From Halohasta litorea (lineage in GTDB: Archaea; Halobacteriota; Halobacteria; Halobacteriales; Haloferacaceae): DNA of 64,000 nucleotides. Below the pieces are notes generated by a model that did no database searches, was not told the origin of the DNA, and saw only the letters and a list, made by a program, of their open reading frames with translations. The stretch is taken from assembly GCF_024494645.1 (NCBI RefSeq), contig NZ_JANHDJ010000001.1, forward strand, positions 372,001-436,000. The letters are read 5' to 3'. Below are positions 43,024 to 55,074 of this stretch, in pieces. Position 1 is the stretch's first letter. Every line of letters begins with the position of its first letter. The translations under genes and the position numbers were made by a program.

Positions 43024-43488
43024 TCATTCGTCGGCTCGCTCGTAGTCGACCACGAGCACGGGAACGTGGGTCGACCGGAGGGTCCGTTCGGTGACGCTGC
43101 CGAGCAGCGCCCGGCGGACGCCCGAGCGGCCGTGGCTCCCCATGACGACGAGCTCGATGTCGTTGTCGGCGGCGTAGTCGGCGATCACCGCGTGGGGTCG
43201 CCCACCGGCGTGGCGTTCGACCACCGACAGGCCGAGCGGTTCGGCCTGCCGTTTCACGTAGCCAGTGGCTTCTTCGGCGTCCTCCCGGAGATCGGTCATC
43301 CCCTGAAAGTTGCCCTGGCGGATGCGGTCGATCTGTTCGGTGCCGAGGCTGTAGGTGACGGCGTCGACGTCGGCGACGAACAGCGCATGGACCTCGGCGT
43401 CGTACTTTTCGGCGAGGTCGACGGCGTGGTCGACGGCGGCCTCGGCGACGTTGCTTCCGTCCGTTGGAACCAGTATTCGATCGTACAT
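43024..43488 (-). CDS. Universal stress protein UspA family
   Basis: A 154-residue UspA domain protein. The start MYDRILVPTDGSNVAEAA is the classic first strand and phosphate loop; the ATP-binding G-x2-G-x9-G(S/T) motif is GSHGRSGVRRALLGS at about 116-130. It separates from the symporter by 2 bp and is clearly co-transcribed with it. UspA proteins next to sodium:solute symporters probably tune transport in response to energy state. Confidence 0.92.
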   Translation of the reverse strand: MYDRILVPTDGSNVAEAAVDHAVDLAEKYDAEVHALFVADVDAVTYSLGTEQIDRIRQGNFQGMTDLREDAEEATGYVKRQAEPLGLSVVERHAGGRPHAVIADYAADNDIELVVMGSHGRSGVRRALLGSVTERTLRSTHVPVLVVDYERADE

Positions 43489-43490
43489 TG

Positions 43491-45191
43491 TTAGTCGTCA
43501 GCGGGCGGGACGTTGTCGGTCTTTTCGGCAACCACGTCGGCTGCGGTCTTGTCCTTCGGCATCGGATCGGGGCTGTGGCACTGTCGAACCATCATCTTCG
43601 TGTCGACCGGCGGCTCGTCGGTCACCGCCGAGACGACGATCACGACGAGGAAGACGAGTGGCGTGGCGATCAGTGCGGAGCCGACCGCTGGCATCCAGGT
43701 GGCGAGGATCTCGATTCCCCATCCTTCGCCGCCGTTGATGATTCCGAAGTTGCCCTCGTTGAGCATCGGGATGAACCAGAGGACGAGCCCCGAGACCATC
43801 CCGGCGAGCGCGCCCTGTCGGTTGGCGTTCTCCCACCACAGCCCGAGGAAGAACATCGGGAACAGGACGATGGCGGCCAGCGAGAAGGCGAAGCCGACCA
43901 ACGCCGCGATCGGTTGCTGTGGATCGAGCGCGAAGACGATCGTCAGCAGGCCGATGGCGACGATGCTGAGCCGCCCCACAAGCACCTGCTGGCGCTGGGT
44001 GGCGTCCTCGTTGATGATGTTGGCGTAGATGTCGTGGGAGATCGCTGAAGAGGCGGCGATGAACAGTCCCGCGACAGTCGCGACCGCGGCGGCGATCCCG
44101 CCAGCGGCCACCAGTCCGACGAGCCACGTCGGCAGTCCCGCGAGCTGTGAGGCGAGGACGACGATCACGTCGCCAGCGGCACTACTCATGCCGGGGTCAC
44201 CGTACACGGGCCCGATCTGGGAGCCGTACAGCGCGGTTCCGAACGCCGCGAAGGCGGGCGCACTCAGGTAGAGCAAACAGATGAAAAACAGCCCCCAGGT
44301 ACAGGACCAGCGGGCGACCCGCTCGTTTTGCACGGTATAAAACCGAACGAGGACGTGCGGCAGCCCACAGGTCCCGAAGACGAGACTGAAGCAGGTCGCG
44401 ACCCACAGATAGTAGCTCCCACCGGCGAACGGCGCGGAGAACTCCGCGCTGAGTTCGCTTATTAGGGCACCGTATTCGAGCTGTGGCAGCACCGTCGAAA
44501 ACCCGGCCGACCAGCCGGTGACGAGCAGGCCGATCAGGAACGCGCCGATGAGAATGATGAACTGTAGCACCATGTTCTTGGTCGCCCCCAGCATGCCGGA
44601 GAGCGCCAGGTAGCCGATGGTGACGACCATGAACAGGATCATCATCGCCTGGTAGGCGCTCAACCCCGCCAGCGGGACGACGGCGGTGATGTCGCCGAGG
44701 ATGTACATCCCGACCAGCCCCATCCCGCGGGCCTGACCGAGCGCGTAGACGAAGCCGATGAGGAACGTCGTCACCGCCGCCAGCGCGCGAGCCCCGTCGG
44801 AGTTGAACCGGTCGCCGACGAAGTCCGGGGCGGTGTACTTGCCGAACCGTCGCATCTGCGCTGCGAGGAAGATGAGCAAAATGAAGTAGCCGGTCGTCCA
44901 GCCGACGACGTAGGCCAGCCCATAGACGCCCGACAGCGCGATCAACGAGGCCATCCCGAGGTAGGAGGCCGCCGACATCCAGTTGGCACCGATCGCCATC
45001 CCGTTTTCGACGTTGCCGATCGAGCGACCGGCGACCCACATGTTCCCGGTATCGGCGACCTTGTAGAAGTAGCCGACCCCGAGGAACGACAGCATCATCG
45101 TGACGACGATAACCCCTGGCAGGAGCTTGAACGAGATGTTGAGTCCCTCAGGGAGTAGTTCCTGTTGGAGCACGGTCACTGCGAGGTTCAT
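43491..45191 (-). CDS. Sodium:solute symporter, acetate/monocarboxylate type
   Basis: A 566-residue symporter of the SSS family with about 13 membrane helices. The conserved GLAYVVGWTTGYFILLIFLA and the later GLPHVLVRFYTVQNERVARW blocks fit the ActP-like branch. Its start overlaps the 3' end of the DUF4212 gene by 4 bp, and acs lies upstream of that, so acetate or a related monocarboxylate is the likely substrate, taken up with Na+ and activated by acetyl-CoA synthetase. It ends with a short acidic cytosolic tail. Confidence 0.9.
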   Translation of the reverse strand: MNLAVTVLQQELLPEGLNISFKLLPGVIVVTMMLSFLGVGYFYKVADTGNMWVAGRSIGNVENGMAIGANWMSAASYLGMASLIALSGVYGLAYVVGWTTGYFILLIFLAAQMRRFGKYTAPDFVGDRFNSDGARALAAVTTFLIGFVYALGQARGMGLVGMYILGDITAVVPLAGLSAYQAMMILFMVVTIGYLALSGMLGATKNMVLQFIILIGAFLIGLLVTGWSAGFSTVLPQLEYGALISELSAEFSAPFAGGSYYLWVATCFSLVFGTCGLPHVLVRFYTVQNERVARWSCTWGLFFICLLYLSAPAFAAFGTALYGSQIGPVYGDPGMSSAAGDVIVVLASQLAGLPTWLVGLVAAGGIAAAVATVAGLFIAASSAISHDIYANIINEDATQRQQVLVGRLSIVAIGLLTIVFALDPQQPIAALVGFAFSLAAIVLFPMFFLGLWWENANRQGALAGMVSGLVLWFIPMLNEGNFGIINGGEGWGIEILATWMPAVGSALIATPLVFLVVIVVSAVTDEPPVDTKMMVRQCHSPDPMPKDKTAADVVAEKTDNVPPADD

Positions 45192-45649
45192 TCGTCGACA
45201 CCTCCGTCAGTCGCGGTGACCTCCTCGCCTGTCGTCTCGGTCGGCGTCTCCATCTCTTCGGTCCGCATCTGTGTGATCCCGTACTTCTCGTCGATCTGGT
45301 CCCGCTTGCGCGCGTACCATACCGACAGGATCAGTGCTGCCGACGGCCCGCCGATAGCGATCAGAAAGTAGTGCAACGGGAAGCCGATCGCTGGCATCGT
45401 CGCGGTCATCAGCTCCGGGACGATACGCGTCAACGTGATGGGGCCGAAGGTGGTAAGCGTCCAGATCGCAAATCCGATCCAGATGATTCGGAGGTGATCC
45501 CGCATAAACGGGGTCGCGGGTTTCAGGAGGTTGATCTCGACATCGAGGTAGTCGGCTTGCTGTTCTCGCTGGACATCGGTCAGTCCGCCGTCGGCTTCGA
45601 GCTGCTCGGCGGGGTTTGGGGACCGTTCGTCGGGGTCTGTTTCGTTCAT
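45188..45649 (-). CDS. DUF4212 small subunit of the symporter
   Basis: A 153-residue protein with an acidic N-terminal 45 residues and two membrane segments (about 56-76 and 84-105), followed by a basic cytosolic loop WYARKRDQIDEKYGI. DUF4212 proteins are encoded next to SSS-family symporters in haloarchaea and proteobacteria and are thought to be a second subunit of the transporter. The 4-bp overlap with the symporter gene supports this. Confidence 0.9.
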   Translation of the reverse strand: MNETDPDERSPNPAEQLEADGGLTDVQREQQADYLDVEINLLKPATPFMRDHLRIIWIGFAIWTLTTFGPITLTRIVPELMTATMPAIGFPLHYFLIAIGGPSAALILSVWYARKRDQIDEKYGITQMRTEEMETPTETTGEEVTATDGGVDE

Positions 45650-45785
45650 TGTTTGTTTTTAATCGTGATAGTTTTCTCGAACCGTCCACCCCCGTCGGAG
45701 TGGGTGAAACGGCAGACGGCCGGAGGGGGCCGCGTACTATCGAGATTGTTGTCTGTTCGCTCGGTTCACCGTGGCTCTGCAGTAG

Positions 45786-47777
<1,992 letters not shown>

Positions 47778-48091
47778 ACGCCATAACTGTCTGTATTGTC
47801 TATGATAAACCTATGGCAACAACCGTCATGAGAGAACTGTTTGCCTAACCAATAGTTCGGCCGATTCTCCCGACCAGTCGACACGGCGCTTTATATACTA
47901 TCTATGACGCGTGGGGGGATGGCTTCCGGTCGACCGAGCCACACACCCCACCGAAACAGCTCGTCGGTGACGTCCTCGCCGGTCGTCATCCCGGCAGACA
48001 GCCGCCTCACCGGGGGCTGGCTTGGCGCATCAATGGCTTTATTCAGACGCAAACCTTCACCTCCAGAAAGAAGACCCGGAGTCGAGTACTG
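47778..48091. other. Divergent intergenic region between acs and the kinase
   Basis: About 310 bp. It must hold the promoters of acs (minus) and of the kinase (plus). A TTTATATA-like box lies at about 47891-47898. No repeat or RNA gene is seen. Confidence 0.5.
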
Positions 48092-50893
48092 ATGATCGAC
48101 ATACAAACCGACAAAGAGCCGATACTCGTCTACGACGCTGCGAGCGATGTCGTCGGGTCCTACCAATCGGAGTTCTACACCGCCCTCTGGTCGACCTTCG
48201 ACGTCGACCACACGGATTCGGTCGAGGAACTCGCCGCGGAGTCGACGGCGAGTCGGTACGCCGCGGTCGTCTACCGGTGGCGATCGAGCACCATCGAGGA
48301 TCTCGTCTCCGTGTTGGACCGCCTCCCGGAGCCGTTTTCGATCCCGTTTATCGTCGCCGGACCCGACGACCCGACCGCAGTGCGGAACGTACTCGTGACC
48401 GCGGCCGACGGCTACGTGCCTGTCGGAGCCGAGAGCGCGGACAAACTCGAAGCCCGGATCGACACCGAGACGCCGATGTCGAAAACCGCTGGCGCGGAGG
48501 CGGTCGACACCTCGGCGCTCCACGAGGCGATCGTCGAACAGATGCAGGATTCGGCGTGGGTCCTCGACAGCGAGCTGCGGATCAGCTACGTCAACGACAG
48601 GCTGATCGAGCGGCTCGACCTCTCGGCGAGCGATCTCATCGGCCAGCCACTCGCCGACGTGTTCAACGAAACGCTCCTGGAGGGTCCGGACTACGGCCGA
48701 TTCGAACGCGGGCTGCAGGAGCTCCTTGCGGGGAGCCGCGAACAGTTTCGCATCCAGCTCACCCACCATCCCGACGACGCACCGACCTACACGACTGACG
48801 TGTTGGCCCGCCCCTACCGAGATTCCGACGACGAGATCGTCGGGATCGTCGGGATCGGCCGCGATATTACCGAGCAGCTGGCCGAACAGCGCCGTATGGA
48901 ACGCCAGAACGACCTGTTCCGACAGGCCGAGCAGCTTGCGGCCATCGGCGGCTGGGCGTGGGATCTCGACGACAACGCCGTCGAGGTCACCGACCAGGTC
49001 TACGATATCTACGAACTGCCCGACTCCTTCGATCCGACCATCGAGAACATCCTCCAGTACCACCCCGATCCGACCAACGCGGTCCGGGAGGCCTTCGAGG
49101 GGCTTCGGTCAGGCGAGCCCGCGGACCTCGAAGCCCGGCTCCGGACGCCCGCGGGCGACCACAAATGGGTTCGGATTCACGGCTCGCCCAAGGAAACCGA
49201 CGGCGAGGTAACCGAGATCATCGGCTCGGTCCAGGACATCACCGAGCGCCGACGGCTCGAAACCCAGCTTCGGGAGAACGTCGACTCCCTGCGGCAGCTC
49301 TATCAGCTCTCTGCTGATACGACGCTGTCGTTCGCCGACCGGATCGACCGCGTCCTGGAGCTGACCTGCGACCGGCTGGATCTGCGCTACGGCGTGTTGT
49401 CGACGGTCGAGGACGACCGGCGACAGATAGTCTCGGTCCACGGCGACCACGACCGGCTCCAGCCCGGAGCGACAGCCCCGCTTTCGGAGAGCTACTGCCG
49501 GAAGACGATTCAGCAGGACTCGCTGTTTAGCCTGGAAAACGCCCCCGAGGAAGGGTGGGCCGACGATCCGGCCTACCAGCGGCTCGCACTCGACTGCTAT
49601 CTCGGCGGCAACATTCGGATCGACGGCCGACTGTACGGCACGTTGTGGTTTGCCGACGACGATCCACGCGAACAGTCGTTTACCGAGACCGAACTCGCCT
49701 TCGTCGAGGTGCTGACCAAGTGGGTGAGCTACCAGCTCGAACGCCGCTCGACGGAGTCGAAGCTCCGGGAGCTCCAGGAGACGACCCAGGAGTTCCTGAC
49801 GGCTGACGACGACGAGGCGGTCGCCGAACTCGCCATGGAGGCCGCCGCCGAGATCCTCGAACTCCCGCTGACAGCACTCTGGAAGCACGACGACGAGGAT
49901 GACGCACTGCTGCCGGTGACCCAGACCGAGGAGGCCGACGCCCACTTCGAGAGCCAGCCCCGCTTCGAGGGCGGCGAGGGCCTCATCTGGAAGGCGTATG
50001 CGATGAACTCAGTGGTGGTCGTCGACGACGTGCAGGCCGAACCCGACCGGTATTCGACCGACACGGATATCAAATCCGAGATCATCGTCCCCGTCCAGTC
50101 CTACGGTGTCCTCGTCACGGCGACGCTCGAACAGCGGGAGTTCACCGATCTCGAAGTCGATCTGCTGCGGATTCTCGCAGCCAGCGTGAGCGCGGCGATG
50201 GTTCGGGTCGAACGCGAGGTCGAACTCCAGCGCCAAAACGACCGGCTCAGTGAGTTCACCGGCTACGTCTCACACGACCTGCGGAACCCCCTGAGCGTCG
50301 CCCAGGGGTATATCGATCAGGTCAAAGAGACCGGAAACACCGAGACGCTAGCGGCGGTCGAACGCGCCCACGACCGGATGCAGACGCTGATCGACGATAT
50401 GCTGCTGCTCGCACGCAAAGGAGAAGTGATCGACATGGTCGGCCCCACCAACGTCGAGACGATCGCCGAGTGGGCCTGGGAGTCGGTCGACTCCCGGGAC
50501 GCCGACCTCGAAATCGAGGGCGAACTCACCGTCGAGGCCGACGCCCCGCGCCTCCAGCAGGTCTTCGAGAACCTCTTCCGCAACAGCGTCGAACACGGCG
50601 GCCCGGAGCTGACGATCACCGTCGAATGTCACGACGACTGGTTCGCCGTCGCCGACGACGGCCACGGCTTCGAGGACGGTCCGCCCCGCCTCGACAGCGA
50701 GACCCACGAGTCCGAGTCGGGACTCGGGCTCTCGATCGTCGCCAAAATCGTCGAGGCACACGGCTGGACGATTACCGCCCAGGATGGTCCCGACGGCGGG
50801 AGTCGCTTCGAAATCACCGGAGCCCAACCGGTCGATCCCGAGGCCCAAACCGAGATCGAACACGCCGACAGCGAGCCGTCGGTCGATCACTAA
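48092..50893 (+). CDS. Multi-domain PAS/GAF histidine kinase
   Basis: A 933-residue cytosolic sensor kinase. Order: a degenerate receiver-like domain (about 1-125), PAS 1 (about 140-265), PAS 2 with PAC (about 275-395; GWAWDLDDNAVEVTD), GAF 1 (about 405-555), GAF 2 (about 560-710), HisKA with phospho-acceptor His728 in YVSHDLRNPL, and a HATPase domain (FRNSVEHGG, DDGHGFEDG, GLGLSIVAKIV). No membrane segment is present, so it senses an intracellular signal. It stands alone, divergent from acs; control of acetate use is a reasonable guess but unproven. The receiver-like domain lacks the full Asp pocket by eye. Confidence 0.9.
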   Translation: MIDIQTDKEPILVYDAASDVVGSYQSEFYTALWSTFDVDHTDSVEELAAESTASRYAAVVYRWRSSTIEDLVSVLDRLPEPFSIPFIVAGPDDPTAVRNVLVTAADGYVPVGAESADKLEARIDTETPMSKTAGAEAVDTSALHEAIVEQMQDSAWVLDSELRISYVNDRLIERLDLSASDLIGQPLADVFNETLLEGPDYGRFERGLQELLAGSREQFRIQLTHHPDDAPTYTTDVLARPYRDSDDEIVGIVGIGRDITEQLAEQRRMERQNDLFRQAEQLAAIGGWAWDLDDNAVEVTDQVYDIYELPDSFDPTIENILQYHPDPTNAVREAFEGLRSGEPADLEARLRTPAGDHKWVRIHGSPKETDGEVTEIIGSVQDITERRRLETQLRENVDSLRQLYQLSADTTLSFADRIDRVLELTCDRLDLRYGVLSTVEDDRRQIVSVHGDHDRLQPGATAPLSESYCRKTIQQDSLFSLENAPEEGWADDPAYQRLALDCYLGGNIRIDGRLYGTLWFADDDPREQSFTETELAFVEVLTKWVSYQLERRSTESKLRELQETTQEFLTADDDEAVAELAMEAAAEILELPLTALWKHDDEDDALLPVTQTEEADAHFESQPRFEGGEGLIWKAYAMNSVVVVDDVQAEPDRYSTDTDIKSEIIVPVQSYGVLVTATLEQREFTDLEVDLLRILAASVSAAMVRVEREVELQRQNDRLSEFTGYVSHDLRNPLSVAQGYIDQVKETGNTETLAAVERAHDRMQTLIDDMLLLARKGEVIDMVGPTNVETIAEWAWESVDSRDADLEIEGELTVEADAPRLQQVFENLFRNSVEHGGPELTITVECHDDWFAVADDGHGFEDGPPRLDSETHESESGLGLSIVAKIVEAHGWTITAQDGPDGGSRFEITGAQPVDPEAQTEIEHADSEPSVDH

Positions 50894-50948
50894 AACGTGC
50901 CGCCGAGTGGTAGCCTATCTCTCCGATTCGGTACTCAGTCGGCGGTTC

Positions 50949-51587
50949 CTACCCGAAGTTTTCGACCTTTACTGCGTCGGGATCGCCACCGGCGGCCTCG
51001 ATCGCGTCGATCGCCTCCTCTACGAAGTCGGCGAAGCCGTAGACGAAGACCTGTTCGTCCTCGCGGCCGGTCAGTGCGGCGTCGACGGCCTCAGTGATCG
51101 AGCCGTCGGTGATCGCCACGCTCGCCCCGGCCGCATCGAGTTTCGAGAGCCGATCCTCGTGTGCGGGCGCGTCATCTTTATAAACGATCGCCAGCTCGCC
51201 GCCGTCGTCGACGACGCGTTCGCCGATTCCGACCGCAGGGCCGATTCCCGGTCCTCCCGCGAGGACGACGACACGAGGCTCGTTCTCGTAGTAGTCGGTG
51301 CCGAACGGCCCGCTCATCTCGATGTCGTCGCCCGCCGAGAGGTCGGCGAGCCGTTCGCTGAAGGGGCCGCTCTCCGTGGGGTCGATCTCGATCGTGATCT
51401 CGAACTCTGTGACCATATCCGGCGAGGAAATCGTATAAAAACGGGCGTAGCGCTCGCCGTCGATCTCGGCGCTGAGCTTGACGAACTGGCCGGGCTGGGC
51501 ATCGAACCCCTCGGGGGTCTCGAAGGCGATCGAGACCGTCTCGGGACCGACATCCGCCCTTTCGGTGACCGTAACTGTGGCGTCCAT
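50949..51587 (-). CDS. FAD/NAD-binding oxidoreductase (ferredoxin reductase-like)
   Basis: A 212-residue FNR-type flavoprotein: an FAD-binding beta barrel with RYARFYTISSPD at about 47-58, then the NAD(P) domain with VVVLAGGPGIGPAVG at about 106-120 and a C-terminal FVYGFADFVEEA. It lacks an iron-sulfur domain, so it is a stand-alone reductase that probably passes electrons between NAD(P)H and a ferredoxin or flavoprotein. It is divergent from korA, which uses ferredoxin, a suggestive neighbour. Confidence 0.85.
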   Translation of the reverse strand: MDATVTVTERADVGPETVSIAFETPEGFDAQPGQFVKLSAEIDGERYARFYTISSPDMVTEFEITIEIDPTESGPFSERLADLSAGDDIEMSGPFGTDYYENEPRVVVLAGGPGIGPAVGIGERVVDDGGELAIVYKDDAPAHEDRLSKLDAAGASVAITDGSITEAVDAALTGREDEQVFVYGFADFVEEAIDAIEAAGGDPDAVKVENFG

Positions 51588-51784
51588 ACCACCCGTACTT
51601 ACCGCGGGCTAAAGGGTTCTTCTCTCCATTGCATCCATGCGGGACGCAGACATACAGCATGATATGGAATAAAATTTGATAAGTACTCATTGTTGTCCGA
51701 TACATGTTCGACAATGCCCAGAAATGTCGCCGGAGTACCTTTCAGAAGCCTTTTGATTTACCATTAGAAAGGGTAGACAATATC

Positions 51785-53548
51785 ATGCCTGCGGACTTCA
51801 ACTGGGCCATCGGCGGCGAGGCTGGCGATGGCATCGACTCGACGGGGAAGATCTTCGCTCGGGCACTCTCACGGGCCGGTCGGCACGTGTTTACCTCGAA
51901 GGATTTCGCCTCACGTATCCGCGGCGGATACACGGCCTACAAGATCCGCACGTCGGTCGACCGGGTCCAGAGTGTCGTCGACAGACTCGACGTCCTCATC
52001 GCGTTGACGCCACGGACGATCGACGAGAACCGCTCGGAGCTCCACGACGGGTCGGTCATCATCTACGACGGCGAGCGGACGACGATGCAGAACGCCACCA
52101 TCCCGGACGACGTGATCGGCCTCGACGTGCCGCTCAAACGCCTGGCCGAGGAGGCAGGCGGGGCGATCATGCGCAACGTCGTCGCCCTCGGGGCGGCCTG
52201 TGCGGTCGCCGACTTCCCGATCGAGAACCTCGATAGCGCCCTCCAGAAACGGTTCGGTTCGAAAGGCCAGAAACTGGTCGACAACAACAAGGAGGCCGCC
52301 CGCGCGGGTCGGGACTACGTCCAGGAGACCTACGATCACGATTTCGCCTACGATCTCGACACCACCGACGAGGATTACGTCCTGATCAACGGCGACGAGG
52401 CCATCGGGATGGGAGCGATCGCCGCGGGCTGTCGGTTCTACGCTGGCTACCCGATCACCCCCGCGACCAACGTGATGGAGTACCTCACGGGCCGGATCGA
52501 GAACTACGGCGGCCACGTCGTCCAGGCCGAAGACGAACTGTCGGCGATCAACATGGCACTCGGTGGCGCGCGGGCTGGCGCACGCGCGATGACTGCCACC
52601 TCCGGGCCGGGGATCGACCTCATGACCGAGACGTTCGGCCTGGTCGCCACCAGTGAGACGCCGCTTGTGATCTGTAACGTCATGCGCTCGGGCCCTTCGA
52701 CGGGAATGCCGACCAAACAGGAACAGGGCGATATCAACCAGATGTTGTACGGCGGCCACGGCGAAATTCCGCGGTTCGTCCTCGCGCCGACGACCATCGA
52801 CGACTGTTTCTGGAAAACCGTCGAGGCGTTCAACCTCGCCGAGAAGTACCAGATTCCCGTCTACCTCACGGCGGACCTCTCGATGGCGGTCACCGAACAG
52901 ACGTTTGCGCCCGATGCGTTCGACATGGACGACGTCGAGATCGACCGTGGCAAGGTCGTAGACGAGGAGTCGATCGACGAGTGGCAGAACGAAAAGGGGC
53001 AGTTCAAACCCCACGCCCTGACCGACGACGGCGTGAGTCCGCGGGCCTTGCCCGGCACCACCGAGGGCGCACATATGACGACCGGCCTCGAACACGACGA
53101 GTTGGGGCGGCGGACCGAAGACACCGAGATGCGCGTCGAACAGGTCGACAAGCGCAACCGAAAGGTCGAGACGGCCCAAGAGCAGGAAGATTGGAGTCCG
53201 CGCGAGTTCGGCGATCCCGAGAGCGACACGCTGGTCATCTCGTGGGGTTCGAACGAAGGGGCGATGGTCGAAGCCATCGACCTCTTGGAAGAAGAGGCGA
53301 TCAGCATCCGCTTCATCTCGGTGCCCTACATCTTCCCGCGGCCCGACCTCAGCGAGGAGATCACCAGCGCCGACGACGTGCTCGTCGTCGAGTGTAACAA
53401 CACCGGGCAGTTCGCGGATCTCCTGGAGCACGACGCACTCGCACGCGTCCAGCGGATCAACAAGTACAACGGAGTCAGATACAAGGCCGACGAGCTGGCC
53501 GAGGAAATCAAGGCTGCACTTGCGGCCTCACAGGAGGCAACCCAATGA
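51785..53548 (+). CDS. korA: 2-oxoacid:ferredoxin oxidoreductase subunit alpha
   Basis: A 587-residue subunit in which the gamma domain (about 1-195; FNWAIGGEAGDGIDSTGKIF) is fused in front of the alpha domain (about 220-587; GCRFYAGYPITPATNVMEY), the usual haloarchaeal two-subunit layout. With KorB it oxidises 2-oxoglutarate to succinyl-CoA and reduces ferredoxin. ATG 51785 is preferred over 51704 because PADFNWAIGGEAGDG is the family N-terminus. korA and korB overlap by 4 bp. High GC, core gene. Confidence 0.94.
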   Translation: MPADFNWAIGGEAGDGIDSTGKIFARALSRAGRHVFTSKDFASRIRGGYTAYKIRTSVDRVQSVVDRLDVLIALTPRTIDENRSELHDGSVIIYDGERTTMQNATIPDDVIGLDVPLKRLAEEAGGAIMRNVVALGAACAVADFPIENLDSALQKRFGSKGQKLVDNNKEAARAGRDYVQETYDHDFAYDLDTTDEDYVLINGDEAIGMGAIAAGCRFYAGYPITPATNVMEYLTGRIENYGGHVVQAEDELSAINMALGGARAGARAMTATSGPGIDLMTETFGLVATSETPLVICNVMRSGPSTGMPTKQEQGDINQMLYGGHGEIPRFVLAPTTIDDCFWKTVEAFNLAEKYQIPVYLTADLSMAVTEQTFAPDAFDMDDVEIDRGKVVDEESIDEWQNEKGQFKPHALTDDGVSPRALPGTTEGAHMTTGLEHDELGRRTEDTEMRVEQVDKRNRKVETAQEQEDWSPREFGDPESDTLVISWGSNEGAMVEAIDLLEEEAISIRFISVPYIFPRPDLSEEITSADDVLVVECNNTGQFADLLEHDALARVQRINKYNGVRYKADELAEEIKAALAASQEATQ

Positions 53549-54408
53549 GCTCAGACGTTCGATTCACGGATTTCAAATCAGACAAACAACCGACCTGGTG
53601 TCCCGGCTGCGGTGACTTCGGGACGATGAACGGGATGATGAAAGCCCTCGCCAACACCGGCAACGACCCCGACAACACCTTCGTTGTGGCGGGAATCGGC
53701 TGTTCCGGCAAGATCGGGACCTACATGCACAGCTACGCGCTGCACGGCGTCCACGGCCGGGCGCTGCCGGTCGGCACGGGCGTCAAACTCGCCAACCCGA
53801 ATCTCGAAGTGATGGTTGCGGGCGGCGACGGCGACGGCTACTCCATCGGTGTGGGGCATTTCATCCACGCCGTCCGGCGCAACGTCGACATGAGCTACGT
53901 CGTGATGGACAACCGGATCTACGGCCTCACCAAGGGACAGGCCTCGCCGACCTCGCGGGAGGACTTCGAGACCTCGACGACGCCCGAGGGGCCGAAACAG
54001 CCCCCTGTCAATCCGCTCGCACTGGCGCTGTCGGCTGGGGCGACGTTCATCGCCCAGTCGTTCTCGTCGGACGCGATGCGCCACGCCGAGATCGTCCAGG
54101 AGGCGATCGAACACGACGGCTTCGGCTTCGTGAACGTCTTTTCACCATGTGTGACGTTCAACGACGTCGATACCTACGACTACTTCCGCGATTCGCTGGT
54201 GGATGTCGAAGACACCGACCACGACCGGACCGATTACGACGCCGCCAAGGACCTCATCCTGGATATGGACAAGGAGTACCAGGGCGTGCTCTACCAGAAT
54301 GAGGACGCCGCCTCCTACGAGCAGGCCCACGGCCTCACCGAGAACATGGCCGAGATCCCCGACGGCGCGCCCGACGACGCGACGGATCTCGTCCGAGAAT
54401 TCTACTGA
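53545..54408 (+). CDS. korB: 2-oxoacid:ferredoxin oxidoreductase subunit beta
   Basis: A 287-residue thiamine-diphosphate-binding subunit: TWCPGCGDFG at about 14-23, the TPP/Mg motif GGDGDGYSIG at about 93-102 and NRIYGLTKGQ (about 127-136). It forms the catalytic half of the oxoglutarate:ferredoxin oxidoreductase with KorA. Ferredoxin is the electron acceptor. The start overlaps the korA stop. Confidence 0.94.
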   Translation: MSSDVRFTDFKSDKQPTWCPGCGDFGTMNGMMKALANTGNDPDNTFVVAGIGCSGKIGTYMHSYALHGVHGRALPVGTGVKLANPNLEVMVAGGDGDGYSIGVGHFIHAVRRNVDMSYVVMDNRIYGLTKGQASPTSREDFETSTTPEGPKQPPVNPLALALSAGATFIAQSFSSDAMRHAEIVQEAIEHDGFGFVNVFSPCVTFNDVDTYDYFRDSLVDVEDTDHDRTDYDAAKDLILDMDKEYQGVLYQNEDAASYEQAHGLTENMAEIPDGAPDDATDLVREFY

Positions 54409-54438
54409 TCACCAGCGGCTTGCCGCCGATTGCGTCGG

Positions 54439-54969
54439 TCAGACTAACAGCGACCAGTTGAACTGGACATCGTCGTTGAGACGGAGTTCGAGACTCACGG
54501 TCTCTCCGGCCTCCGGAACGGTAAATACCAGCCAGCCTTCGGCTTCCTCCTCGGGACCGACCTCGGAGATCGACGGGAACAGCGGTCCCGATACCGGCTC
54601 GCTGATCGACGACTGGATCGCATCCATTATTTCGCTGTAGTCGACCCGGTAGGGGTCCTGTCGCTGTCCACCCGACAACAGATTGAAACTGCTGGGCTCC
54701 GGCACCGAAAGCGGCGACTCCGTCGTATTCGTGGCGACGAGATGTGGAATAACGAACGTGACCGCACTGCTCGCACTGCTGATTTCCGATCCGTTCCCGA
54801 GCGTGATCGACCCGCCAGCCTGTGTTTCGAGCTGGTCGACGGTGAGTTCGAGCTCCTCGTCGGTGGTGTAGCTTTCGCCGACATCGTCGGTCGGATTGGC
54901 TCCCGAAAGCGCCGAACAGCCCGACAGTGCCGCCATACCGACCACCCCGAGATAGCTTCGTCGTTTCAT
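54439..54969 (-). CDS. Twin-arginine lipoprotein of unknown function
   Basis: A 176-residue lipoprotein with leader KRRSYLGVVGMAALSGC (lipobox LSGC, Cys18). The mature part is beta-rich and acidic (ELTVDQLETQAGGSITLGNG ...), the kind of extracellular Ig-like domain common in haloarchaeal surface lipoproteins. ATG 54969 is preferred over an upstream in-frame start at 55047, which would place extra residues before the twin-arginine motif. Convergent with korB. Function unknown. Confidence 0.78.
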   Translation of the reverse strand: MKRRSYLGVVGMAALSGCSALSGANPTDDVGESYTTDEELELTVDQLETQAGGSITLGNGSEISSASSAVTFVIPHLVATNTTESPLSVPEPSSFNLLSGGQRQDPYRVDYSEIMDAIQSSISEPVSGPLFPSISEVGPEEEAEGWLVFTVPEAGETVSLELRLNDDVQFNWSLLV

Positions 54970-55074
54970 ACTGGTCACAGCAACCGATCTAATAAATTCC
55001 TTGGGGATATTCGTGAGACTGCTCGGGGCCACGCAACGCGGGATCAACCACGCCGTACCGGGCTCGCCAGGGGT

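Noticed and set aside
51911-53431. A 506-codon minus-strand frame opposite korA
   Set aside because: Antisense shadow of a clearly conserved enzyme gene; the translated sequence has no family resemblance.
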